Positions 53,096-61,461 of a stretch of DNA of 64,000 bases are shown one piece after another. This DNA comes from Moorena producens 3L. GTDB taxonomy: Bacteria; Cyanobacteriota; Cyanobacteriia; Cyanobacteriales; Coleofasciculaceae. The position numbers and the translations under genes are program-made. The notes beneath the pieces were generated by a model. The model was given only the letters and a program-made list of their open reading frames with translations. It did not search any database and had not been told where the DNA came from. Position 1 is the first letter of the stretch; each line of letters opens with the position of its first letter. The DNA lies in assembly GCF_000211815.1 (NCBI RefSeq), contig NZ_GL890840.1, positions 366,141-430,140 of the forward strand, in the 5' to 3' direction.

Positions 53096-53816
53096 CCTGT
53101 GGAATAGGCATCTTGCCTGTTCGATATCTTTTGGAGCGGGCAGGATGCCCACTCTACTCCTATTAATTCAAAGATTCAGCAACGCCAGCTTTTGGAACTA
53201 TGCTCTCCCTGGTTATTGCCGGGAGTTGATTTACTGTTTTTATCAGGGTTTATGAATAAGTTTTAACTGTATTTAGAAGAAGATAGTGGCGGTTGCGATC
53301 GCATCCTCTGTTTTGCTTGCGTTTTCCTGCTGTTTTCCTGATGCTCAAAGCCTTAGTTTTGATTCAGGAGATTGATAAGCCAGAGGAAATGGTTGGTGGT
53401 TTTGAGTATCTGTGAGCATGTCACCTTTGTAATTAGGTACATAGATCCCCCCTAGCCCCCCTTAAAAAAGGGGGGAATTAGATTTAAAAGTCCCCCTTAT
53501 TAAGGGGGATTTAGGGGGATCTGAACAGGGATTAACAAAATTGACATGCTCCCTTGAGTATCTGTGAGCGGACGCTTTTTAATCAGTGCGGGATGATTGG
53601 GATAATACAGACATGAAACCTTGATTGGGTCGATAAGATGCGATCGCAAAAAAGCGATCGCTTTTTTGTAAGCATATGCATGGTAAAGGCTTCGACGCTG
53701 TTTTGGCGGGAGCAGGTCAAAGTTGCAGAACATTTGTACTATGTCCCATTAGCGGAAGCAATTACCCATGAGGGGGCTATAGATAATGTACAAATATTCA
53801 TCCTGGACATGCTCCC

Positions 53817-53882
53817 CCTATTACCTATTACCTATTACCTATTACCTATTACCTATTACCTATTACCTATTACCTATTACCC
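53817..53882. repeat. Heptanucleotide tandem repeat (CCTATTA), about 9 copies
   Basis: A perfect 7-bp array in the gene-free region before the sulfatase. Confidence 0.95.
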
Positions 53883-54018
53883 AAATTTAGTACAAATGTT
53901 CTGCATAAGTGACATGCAAGCGTTTTGGCCTAGCTTGGCTATAGGCCAATGGCTGATACCTGAATGCTTACTTCAAAATTAGCATCTTACCAGAACAATT
54001 ACCGGATATACCCAATTC

Positions 54019-54243
54019 TTAATAAATTTTATACTTTTTACTGCTTAAAATACTATCTTATCATACTTAAAATAAAATTGCCGTTTTTTTAACATTAATT
54101 AACGAGGTTTTCCAGGCCACGCATTATAGTAGTTTAAGTATCGAATAGGTTAAATTTTTAATAAATTTTAAAATTTATTACTGCTTAAAATACTATCCTA
54201 TCATACTTAGACTACCCCCCCGATTTGTTAACATTAATTAACG
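54019..54243. repeat. AT-rich ~85-bp direct repeats upstream of the sulfatase
   Basis: TTACTGCTTAAAATACTATC and TATCATACTTA recur about 139 bp apart (54019-54069 and 54158-54209), each followed by TAACATTAATTAACG (54090-54104 and 54229-54243). They lie 340-570 bp before the sulfatase start. Confidence 0.8.
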
Positions 54244-54585
54244 TTTATTTTGGTGATATTAATGATTATTATTCTAGTTAATTATTTAAGAATAATAATC
54301 ATGTTAATGCATTAGTTTTTCTTATATATTTATGGAGATCTGAATAAGAAATATATATATATTCGTGGAATCCTCATTTCAGAAAAGATCTGGATCAGCC
54401 AAGTCCTTACCCACTCTATATTTCAGCTGATTTAGACAGATAAAATCTGGTCAGTGCTCAAGAGATTTTCAATCACAGTCAATCAAAAAAAAAGTTTTGT
54501 GATGCAAAAACTGTGAGATACTAACAAACGGGTGCATAAAACTTGCAACACAAAAGTTTAAACGTTTGATATAACGGTAGCCTTA

Positions 54586-56307
54586 ATGAAATATTTGAGA
54601 GCTAATCGCTCCAAGGGCAGTCATGACAATGCCCAGATGGGGAAGCGATTATTCAATGGGGTGATGGCGATCCTACTAACGATCACCTTCACTCTAGTTG
54701 GTTTCCTCCCAGTGACTAACCAGGGAATCGCACTTGCCGACACAGAAGGCCAGCCCAACATCCTGGTGATCATGGGAGATGACATTGGTTGGACTAATGT
54801 CAGTGCTTATGAAAAGGGCATTGTCGGTTACGACACGCCCAACATCGATCGCATTGCCAATGAGGGCATGCTGTTTACGGACTACTACGCTGAGCAAAGC
54901 TGTACCGCCGGTCGGGCAGCTTTTATCACTGGCCAAAGTGGTTTGCGGACTGGCTTGCTGAAAGTCGGTTTCCCAGGAGCACCCTTTGGCATCCAGGATG
55001 AAGACCCCACCTTGGCAGAAATGCTGAAGCCCTTGGGTTACACATCGGGGCAGTTTGGCAAAAACCACCTGGGGGATCTCAACCGGTTTCTGCCCACAGT
55101 CCATGGCTTTGACGAATTCTTGGGCAACCTCTATCACTTGAATGCAGAAGAAGAGCCGGAGAATTCGGACTATCCCGGCGGACCAGATGGCTGGTTTGCC
55201 AAAAATGTTGGACCTCGCGGAGTTCTGGATTGCAAAGCAACGCCTGGTGAATATCACGAGGAACCGATCATTGGAGATCCAGACTATTCAAAACGCTTTG
55301 GCGAGTTGGGCTATCAGGAATGTTATGATACCGGGTCGCTCAACATTGAGCGCATGAAGACCGTAGATCGGGAATTCCTAGACCGGACGAAGGAGTTCAT
55401 TGAAACAGCGGTGGAAAACCAGAAGCCCTTCTTGACCTGGTTTAACTCCACCCGGATGCATTTCTATACCCATATTAGTGATGAGGTCAAGGGAATCAGC
55501 GGTCAGGGCTTCTACGGTGATGGCATGCTAGAGCACGATGGCCATGTAGGAGAGTTGCTCGACCTGCTGAAGGAGCTGGGCATTGAAGACAATACGATTG
55601 TCATCTATACCACAGACAACGGCCCCCATTACAATCAATGGCCTGATGGCGGTCTGAGTCCCTTCCGGGGTGAGAAGAACACCAACTGGGAAGGCGGCTA
55701 CCGCGTTCCAGCACTCGTGCGCTGGCCTGGTCATATCCCCGCTGGAACCGTATCCCATGAGATTTTCTCTCACTTAGATTGGGTGCCAACCCTGATGGCG
55801 GCTGTTGGCGTGGATGACATCAACGAAACCCTGAAGCAGCCCTGTCCGGAAGATGAACCCACAAACCTCTGTGGAACCTATCTCGATGGGTTCAATCAGT
55901 TGGCCTATTTGACCGATCCCGAGAACCAAAAGGGACAGCGTCCGGGATTCATCTACTTCAATGATGAGGGTCAACTGCCAGGGGTTCGCATTGGGGATTG
56001 GAAAATAGTCTTTTCGGAACAACGGGCTCACTATTTTGATGTCTGGCGGGAGCCGTTTGTGCAACTGCGAGTTCCGAAGCTGTTTAACTTGCGTCGGGAT
56101 CCCTACGAGCGCGGGGATACCGATTCCAACAACTACAATGACTGGTGGTCTCGCCGGAATTACTTGTTGCTGCCACCGGTAGGGCTTGTGCAGAAGTACC
56201 TGGATACGTTTGAAGAGTATCCTCCCAGTCAACCTCCTTTTGGTTTCAATCCTAACGAAATCATTGACGACATTGTTGATCAGATTGAAACCTATTCCCT
56301 TGACTAA
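54586..56307 (+). CDS. Type I sulfatase (formylglycine-dependent), exported
   Basis: This 573-residue protein has a basic start, then a hydrophobic segment (about 24-50, ending ALA) that is probably a signal peptide, then the sulfatase fold. ILVIMGDDIGW supplies the metal-binding Asp pair (65-66). SCTAGRAAFITG contains the CxAxR motif with Cys106, which is oxidised to formylglycine. GKNHLGD, YTTDNGPH and FRGEKNTNWEGGYRVPALVR are the other active-site blocks. It resembles arylsulfatases of marine bacteria and should hydrolyse sulfate (or related) esters outside the cytoplasm. Maturation needs a formylglycine-generating enzyme encoded elsewhere. The start could also be ATG 54637 just before the signal peptide, but the copied 5' fragment at 52453 begins at the first ATG. 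It opens the exported-hydrolase set. Confidence 0.93.
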   Translation: MKYLRANRSKGSHDNAQMGKRLFNGVMAILLTITFTLVGFLPVTNQGIALADTEGQPNILVIMGDDIGWTNVSAYEKGIVGYDTPNIDRIANEGMLFTDYYAEQSCTAGRAAFITGQSGLRTGLLKVGFPGAPFGIQDEDPTLAEMLKPLGYTSGQFGKNHLGDLNRFLPTVHGFDEFLGNLYHLNAEEEPENSDYPGGPDGWFAKNVGPRGVLDCKATPGEYHEEPIIGDPDYSKRFGELGYQECYDTGSLNIERMKTVDREFLDRTKEFIETAVENQKPFLTWFNSTRMHFYTHISDEVKGISGQGFYGDGMLEHDGHVGELLDLLKELGIEDNTIVIYTTDNGPHYNQWPDGGLSPFRGEKNTNWEGGYRVPALVRWPGHIPAGTVSHEIFSHLDWVPTLMAAVGVDDINETLKQPCPEDEPTNLCGTYLDGFNQLAYLTDPENQKGQRPGFIYFNDEGQLPGVRIGDWKIVFSEQRAHYFDVWREPFVQLRVPKLFNLRRDPYERGDTDSNNYNDWWSRRNYLLLPPVGLVQKYLDTFEEYPPSQPPFGFNPNEIIDDIVDQIETYSLD

Positions 56308-56649
56308 GGGGTAAAAGGGCATATAGCGCTACGCGCAAGGGCTTTAGGCAAGAGGCAAAAGGAAACAGTTTACTGTAACAGCTTTTGCTGCTTGTATCAA
56401 TGTCAAACACCTTAATGCGTAGTGCTATATCAACCAGATACATTACCTCAGAGGATATCTGAAAAGTTTTTTTATACTGAATTTTGCCCCCCTAGCCCCC
56501 CAATTCTGGGGGGAACAAGAATCAATTTGCTGCTAAAAGTCCCCCAAAATTGGGGGACCAACGGGGGCTTGGATGTAGCAAATGAGACTTCTCAGACAAC
56601 CTCTCAGTTAAAGATGTCTTTGGTTGGCACAAAGTAATTCAGCTCTTAG
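56308..56649. other. Spacer between the sulfatase and HAD genes
   Basis: It contains the inverted C/G-rich palindromic repeat at 56450-56606 and nothing coding. AGCGCTACGCGC near 56327 is a dispersed repeat word. Confidence 0.55.
56450..56606. repeat. C/G-rich palindromic repeat, inverted copy of 3943-4115
   Basis: It opens with AGAGGATATCTGAAAAG, and the core has GCCCCCCTAGCCCCCC and AGTCCCCCAAAATTGGGGG. It ends with CAGACAACCTCTC, the complement of the 3955-3973 end of the first copy. Confidence 0.8.
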
Positions 56650-57771
56650 ATGATGAAAAAAAGAACCTTTGTAGTTTTCTTCTCAATTCTGTTATCAGTC
56701 TTTTGCCTAGGAGGCTTTGTGGCATGTCCCCCTGCTGCTGCGGACTATGACCCGTTAGTGTCTTGGAATGAGGGTACGACTAAAGACACGATTGTTAACT
56801 TTGTGGAAGAGGTTACCAATCCTAACAGTTGTAATTACGTTCCTCCGAGGGGACGCATTGTCACGATTGATAATGATGGAACCCTGTGGACTGAAAAACC
56901 CCTTATTCAGGGGGAATTTATAAAATCTAGGCTAGGCAATGGATTGTCAGATCTTAAAACACTTGGTTTTTTAACTGAAAAGGAAGTCGTCCTAGCAGAT
57001 CTCGAATTACCGGAAATGACACCGGAAGATTATAAACAGGAAGCTAGGGAATTTCTGGATACACAAAATCATCCATACCTTGGCTTTCCATACATCCAGC
57101 TGACCTTCCAGCCCATGGTTGAACTGGTCAATTATCTCAGAAGTAATGATTTCAAGGTCTATATTTGCTCTGGGGGTGGAACGGATTTCATTCGCTCCTT
57201 TGCGGAAGATGCCTACGGTATTCCCCCTGAAAACATCATTGGTAGTACCACCCAAACCGAGTATATTGACCCAGAAGAGGATGGAACTTATGTCTTGCTC
57301 AAGAAGCGAGAACTGGTGCAACCCTTTAACGATAAAGCAGGTAAACCAGTGGGGATTGACCGCTACATTGGCAAAAAACCAATTATGGCGGTTGGTAATT
57401 CCAGTGGTGATTTACAAATGCTTGACTACACTGATGATGACCAAGGTCCAGCTTTAATGATGCTGCTTCACCATAATGATCCCCGTGAATGTCCCTATGC
57501 TGAAGAAGCTGGCATTGACTGTCCATACGATGATCCGGTTTTTGATGAGGCCAATGAGCGTGGTTGGACAGTTATCAGTATGCAAGAGGATTTTGTAACA
57601 GTATTTGGAGAAGAAATCGATCAAGCCCAGATAGCATCTGAATTAGATATCAGTAAAGAGGATTTCGGAACAGTGTCTGGAGAAGAAATCGATCAAGCCC
57701 AGACAGCATCTGAATTAGATATCAGTAAAGAGGATTTTTGGGACAGAATAATTCAGGAGGTTACTCGATAA
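56650..57771 (+). CDS. Exported HAD-family phosphohydrolase, probable lipoprotein
   Basis: This 373-residue protein has a hydrophobic N-terminus ending FVACPP (a plausible lipobox at Cys26), then a HAD fold. DNDGTLW holds the nucleophile region (TIDNDGT, Asp74 and Asp76), CSGGGTDF is motif II, Lys in the following segment motif III, and VGNSSGDLQML is motif IV. The opening DPLVSWNEGTTKDTIVNFVE is typical of a periplasmic HAD group that I recall next to sulfatases. It likely cleaves phosphate esters. The C-terminus contains two nearly identical 24-residue units (EEIDQAQ-ASELDISKEDF) and ends EDFWDRIIQEVTR, a tail shared with the DUF3604 protein at 61462-63558. It follows the sulfatase on the same strand after a repeat-filled spacer. 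Confidence 0.9.
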   Translation: MMKKRTFVVFFSILLSVFCLGGFVACPPAAADYDPLVSWNEGTTKDTIVNFVEEVTNPNSCNYVPPRGRIVTIDNDGTLWTEKPLIQGEFIKSRLGNGLSDLKTLGFLTEKEVVLADLELPEMTPEDYKQEAREFLDTQNHPYLGFPYIQLTFQPMVELVNYLRSNDFKVYICSGGGTDFIRSFAEDAYGIPPENIIGSTTQTEYIDPEEDGTYVLLKKRELVQPFNDKAGKPVGIDRYIGKKPIMAVGNSSGDLQMLDYTDDDQGPALMMLLHHNDPRECPYAEEAGIDCPYDDPVFDEANERGWTVISMQEDFVTVFGEEIDQAQIASELDISKEDFGTVSGEEIDQAQTASELDISKEDFWDRIIQEVTR

Positions 57772-57968
57772 TTTACTGTTGAATTAAACAAATAGCTATT
57801 ATAAATAGGTGCTGTTTATTTGCTATTGCTTCGGCATTATATCACAGATATTTCCTGGGTCTTACTGGTAACATAACCCCAAACTTTCCAAATCACAATT
57901 TACCTTTTGGTGCTAAAACCCCCTTACCATCCATATCCTCAGATGGATGTCCTGTCTGGAAAAGTATT

Positions 57969-59033
57969 ATGACACAAATTTCTACGTCTATCCCCACCGA
58001 TGATATCCCTCAACTCCCAAAAGCAGAGGTGGAAGATCACCACCATCACCATCCCCATCCCCATCACCACCATGGTGATCATAGCCACACCCACGGGGTG
58101 ATCGACCCCGAAATTGCTAGCTCTGCTCGGGGCATCTGGGCGGTAAAATGGTCTCTGGTGGGCTTGGTGATCACTGCAATTTTGCAGGCAGTGGTGTTCT
58201 GGCTCTCTGGCAGTGTCGCTCTCCTGGCCGATCTAATTCACAACGTGGGGGATGCGATGACTGCTGTGCCCTTGGGGGTGGCGTTTCTAGTATCGCGACG
58301 CAAGCCAACCGCCAGATTTTCCTATGGCTTTGCTCGATTGGAAGACTTGGCCGGGGTGATGATTGTGGTGATTGTGCTGTTGAGTGCCGTGATTACCGCC
58401 TATGAGTCTGTGGAGCGATTTTACCATCCTCAGCCCCTGCATCATTTGGGAGCCCTGGCAATTGCGGCCATCGTGGGCTTTATTGGCAACGAAGTTGTGG
58501 CTCTTTTCCGGATTCGGGTTGGCCGGGAAATCAATAGCGCTGCCCTGATTGCTGATGGGTATCACGCTATGGCTGATGGTCTAGTCAGTCTGGCAGTGTT
58601 GGTCAGCGCTGTGGGGGTTGCCCTGGGCTATTCCTGGGCCGATCCCGTGATTGGTTTAGTGATCACAGCAGTGTTACTAAAAATTGTCTGGGAGTCGGGG
58701 CAGACTATTTTTAGTCGTTTGCTGGATGGGGTGGAACCAGAGGTGTTAGAATCCCTCAACCATGCCATCAATCATGTGCCTGAAGTAGAAGCTGATGCTG
58801 TGGCAAACCTTCGACCCCGCTGGCTGGGGCATCGGCTCCATGTCGAGATGGACATCATGCTACCACCCACTCTATCTCTTCAGGATACCCAAAGAATTAC
58901 TAATACTGTTGAGGAGCAACTGAAAGCCGAACTGCCCTATCTAGGTTTGATAGTGGTTCGCGCTGTACCTTTTACTCAAACGAGGGAATCGGGAATCGGG
59001 AATCGGGAATCGGGAGTAGGCAATAGGCAATAG
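57969..59033 (+). CDS. Cation diffusion facilitator (CzcD/ZitB type)
   Basis: This 354-residue protein starts with a His-rich loop (residues ~23-45: HHHHHHPHPHHHHGDHSHTH), then has about six transmembrane helices. Paired metal-site motifs are LADLIHNVGDAM (the first HxxxD) and ADGYHAMADGLVSLAVL (the second), and a C-terminal cytoplasmic domain ends near EEQLKAELPYLGLIVVRAVP. CDF proteins export Zn2+ or similar divalent ions using the proton gradient; His-rich loops favour zinc. The last ~20 residues (RESGIGNRESGVGNRQ) come from a heptamer repeat array and replace the native C-terminus. It could supply or remove metal for the metal-dependent sulfatase and DUF3604 enzymes; that is inference. 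Confidence 0.93.
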   Translation: MTQISTSIPTDDIPQLPKAEVEDHHHHHPHPHHHHGDHSHTHGVIDPEIASSARGIWAVKWSLVGLVITAILQAVVFWLSGSVALLADLIHNVGDAMTAVPLGVAFLVSRRKPTARFSYGFARLEDLAGVMIVVIVLLSAVITAYESVERFYHPQPLHHLGALAIAAIVGFIGNEVVALFRIRVGREINSAALIADGYHAMADGLVSLAVLVSAVGVALGYSWADPVIGLVITAVLLKIVWESGQTIFSRLLDGVEPEVLESLNHAINHVPEVEADAVANLRPRWLGHRLHVEMDIMLPPTLSLQDTQRITNTVEEQLKAELPYLGLIVVRAVPFTQTRESGIGNRESGVGNRQ

Positions 59034-59060
59034 GCAATAGGCAATAGGCAATAGGCAATA
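58984..59060. repeat. Heptanucleotide arrays (GGGAATC, then GGCAATA)
   Basis: Two adjoining 7-bp arrays of different sequence. The first supplies the C-terminal codons and stop of the CDF gene. Confidence 0.95.
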
Positions 59061-59285
59061 AAAGATTTCACCAATCATTGAGAAGATTGTTTGACTCAGT
59101 GGTGCGTTACGGGAAGGGCTATCTCAACAAGGGCCGACCGTTAAAATCATGGCGAGCCCTTCCCTAACGCACCCTACGCCTAATCCCTACGCCTAATCCC
59201 TGCTCCCTGTTCCCTGTTCCCTGTTCCCTGTTCCCTAAAACCCAAAAAAATGTACCTCACCTAATTGAACACCGTTATAATTGCC

Positions 59286-60242
59286 ATGCAGGAAACAGCA
59301 ACAACACTGATTCATCAAGAAACTTCACTGTCTGAAATCCCGGTTAAGAGGGAGGATCGACCCAAGCCACTAATTCGGATTTTGCGGGAACCATTGCTGC
59401 ATTTCCTGGTTTTGGGTGCCTTGCTCTTTGGGCTATATTTTTGGGTTGGTGGTCCAACTATCACATCGGATTCTCCCAAGCAAATTGAGGTGTCTGCTGG
59501 CACCATTGAGTCTTTGAAAACAACCTGGCAGCGGCAGTGGGGACGAGAGCCCTTGCCCCAAGAGCTGGAAAGCCTTGTGGATAACTACGTTCGCGATGAA
59601 GTACTGTATCAGGAAGCCCTGGCATTGGGGTTAGATCAAAACGACCTGATTGTGCGGCGACGGGTGGTTCAAAAGATGCAGTTCTTGGTCGAAGATGTGT
59701 CGGCTCTGCGGGAACCCTCCGATCAAGTGTTGCAAGCCTATTTAGGGGAGCATGCCGATCGCTATACTATACCGGGCAAGTTTAGCTTTGCACAGATTTA
59801 CTTCAGTCGGGAAATGCGGCGCGATCGCACTGATGCGGAAGCCCGTGATCTTCTGAATCAGTTGCAAGCCAACCCCAACCTGGAACGGTTCCAGAAGCTA
59901 GGGGACCGCTCCATGTTGCCCATAACCTATAATCTAGCCTCAGCTGAGATCCTAAGCAACACCTTTGGTGGAAGCTTTGGTCAGGAGATGGCTGGGGTTA
60001 CGGAAAACGGCTGGCAAGGCCCGTTCCATTCCGCTTATGGCAGTCATCTGGTTTACGTTAGCGACATTGAACCGGGTCATAACGCTACTTTGGCAGAGGT
60101 CAAAAGGGATGTCCGTCGGGACTGGATGAGAGACCAGCGCCAACAGCTGGACGAGCAGTTCTATCAACAGTTACGCGATCGCTACACGGTTTCCATTGAC
60201 CAAGATGCCCTCAACCAAGCTATTCAGGAGGAGCAAGGATGA
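59286..60242 (+). CDS. Membrane-anchored parvulin-type peptidyl-prolyl isomerase
   Basis: This ~318-residue protein starts at ATG 59286 (TTG 59265 is possible). A single membrane segment (HFLVLGALLFGLYFWVGG, about residues 42-60) anchors a SurA-like chaperone region. LESLVDNYVRDEVLYQEALA and LRRVVQKM-type helices lead to a C-terminal parvulin domain (KFSFAQIYFSREMR onward, ending YGSHLVYVSDIEPG). It probably helps fold exported proteins outside the cytoplasm. Its stop overlaps the ATG of the HupE-like gene (ATGA at 60239-60242), so the two are translationally coupled. Next to several exported hydrolases, a folding role for them is a fair inference. Confidence 0.9.
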   Translation: MQETATTLIHQETSLSEIPVKREDRPKPLIRILREPLLHFLVLGALLFGLYFWVGGPTITSDSPKQIEVSAGTIESLKTTWQRQWGREPLPQELESLVDNYVRDEVLYQEALALGLDQNDLIVRRRVVQKMQFLVEDVSALREPSDQVLQAYLGEHADRYTIPGKFSFAQIYFSREMRRDRTDAEARDLLNQLQANPNLERFQKLGDRSMLPITYNLASAEILSNTFGGSFGQEMAGVTENGWQGPFHSAYGSHLVYVSDIEPGHNATLAEVKRDVRRDWMRDQRQQLDEQFYQQLRDRYTVSIDQDALNQAIQEEQG

Positions 60243-61273
60243 ACCTAGGGAAATGGATTTGTATTGCTCTGTTGGTTTGCCTCGGCCTGGGATGCTATCC
60301 CGCCCCCGCCCAGGCTCACGGCTTTCAAACGTCCTACCTGGAACTACGAGAGCAACCCTCTGGCCAGGTGGAGGTGGTCTGGAAAACCCCATCAGCCATG
60401 AGTTTTGGGGATGAAGGGCTGAGTAGTCCCATGACCATTAGCCCGGTATTTCCCAGCCACTGCACTGGGGTGACCGTGCCTAAAGTAATGGCTACTCCCA
60501 CCACCCGTATCACCCGCTGGACATTGGATTGCGGTAAAAACGGATTGGCTGAAGAAACCATTGCGTTTCCGGGACTGCTCCAAAGCTCTCTGGAAGTGCT
60601 ATTGCGGGTGGAATGGGCCGATGGGCACTCCCAAACCACCATGGTGCCCACTGGCGAAGAGACCTTTGTTATCCCAGAAAAAACCACTGTGTTTGCAGTG
60701 GGCCAGACCTACCTCAAACTTGGGGTCGAGCACATTTTCAGCGGCATCGACCACTTGCTGTTTGTCTTAGGCCTAGTCTTAATAGTCGGACCATCCTGGC
60801 GTCTGGTCAAGACCATTACCGCCTTTACCCTCGCCCACAGCATTACCCTCGGTGCAGCTACCTTAGGTCTTGTGAATGTGCCCCAAGCCCCAGTGGAAGC
60901 AGTGATTGCCCTCAGCATTTTGTTCTTAGCTTCGGAGCTGGCCCACAGCCGCCAGGGTAAACCAGGATTGACTGAGCAATATCCCTGGCTAGTGGCCCTT
61001 ACCTTTGGACTGCTCCACGGCTTTGGCTTTGCCGGAGCCTTGGCAGAGGTGGGATTACCCCCCCAAGACATTCCCCCAGCTCTGTTGTTTTTCAATGTTG
61101 GGGTGGAATTAGGACAACTGGCCTTTGTGCTAGTAGTGGTTGCGGTGATGGAGAGCCTGAAACGGTTTGGTTCAGAGAACTATCCGCGCTGGCTGGGTTG
61201 GGTGCCCACCTATAGTATTGGCATTCTGGCATCGTTCTGGTGTTTCCAGCGAGTGGCAGCTTTTTGGGGGTGA
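60239..61273 (+). CDS. HupE/UreJ-family membrane protein
   Basis: This 344-residue protein has a signal peptide (to about PAQAHG, residue 24), an extracytoplasmic beta domain (GFQTSYLELREQPSGQVEVV onward, to ~150) and a C-terminal polytopic part. GVEHIFSGIDHLLFVLGL, LAHSITLGAATLGL and HGFGFAGALAEVGLP are the HupE/UreJ blocks with conserved His and Asp residues. Members are often called nickel or metal permeases, mostly by association with hydrogenase and urease genes; neither is here. The extra N-terminal domain is typical of a marine subgroup near PPIase and DUF3604 genes. It is coupled to the PPIase gene by a four-base overlap. Confidence 0.9.
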   Translation: MNLGKWICIALLVCLGLGCYPAPAQAHGFQTSYLELREQPSGQVEVVWKTPSAMSFGDEGLSSPMTISPVFPSHCTGVTVPKVMATPTTRITRWTLDCGKNGLAEETIAFPGLLQSSLEVLLRVEWADGHSQTTMVPTGEETFVIPEKTTVFAVGQTYLKLGVEHIFSGIDHLLFVLGLVLIVGPSWRLVKTITAFTLAHSITLGAATLGLVNVPQAPVEAVIALSILFLASELAHSRQGKPGLTEQYPWLVALTFGLLHGFGFAGALAEVGLPPQDIPPALLFFNVGVELGQLAFVLVVVAVMESLKRFGSENYPRWLGWVPTYSIGILASFWCFQRVAAFWG

Positions 61274-61461
61274 GTTGATCACTTAGCGATCGCAAAAACC
61301 AGAAATCTTACCCAAAACGCTCTCTCAGAAAATATCCTGGCATCTCACAATTACAAAGTTAGCAATGTCAACAATGTATTGACTGAGTGTAAGTCCAGCA
61401 TTTCCCTCGTTTCAACAGAAACGATTTACCAAACCCTATCTAATTTAAGGAGTAATATCCG
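61274..61461. other. Leader region of the DUF3604 gene
   Basis: It contains an upstream element shared with the next gene (61334-61400) and an AGGAG ribosome-binding site just before the ATG. A GCGATCGC HIP1 site lies at about 61286. Confidence 0.5.
61334..61400 (+). promoter_or_regulatory. Shared upstream element, copy 1 (before DUF3604)
   Basis: ATCCTGGCATC (61334-61344) and TATTGACTGAGTGTAAGTCC plus AGCA (61377-61400) recur in the same order and close spacing at 63574-63635, ahead of the next gene. TTGACT could be a -35 box, but no -10 box is convincing. Confidence 0.5.

Larger units (their letters stand above)
52158..54585. other. 2.4-kb gene-free repeat region
   Basis: I find no intact gene. 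In order it contains: a copy of the sulfatase gene's 5' end (52453-52545), five 62-bp tandem units, a nested ~157-bp hairpin, a C/G-rich palindrome (about 53446-53521), a HIP1-based hairpin (two GCGATCGC separated by six A and followed by six T, about 53641-53667), a heptamer array (53817-53882), and two ~85-bp direct repeats in AT-rich DNA. Small frames here (52367-52567, 52604-53021, 53638-53982) are repeat translations. Confidence 0.65.

Noticed and set aside
54694..55257. 187-codon minus-strand frame
   Set aside because: It is antisense to the sulfatase active-site region.
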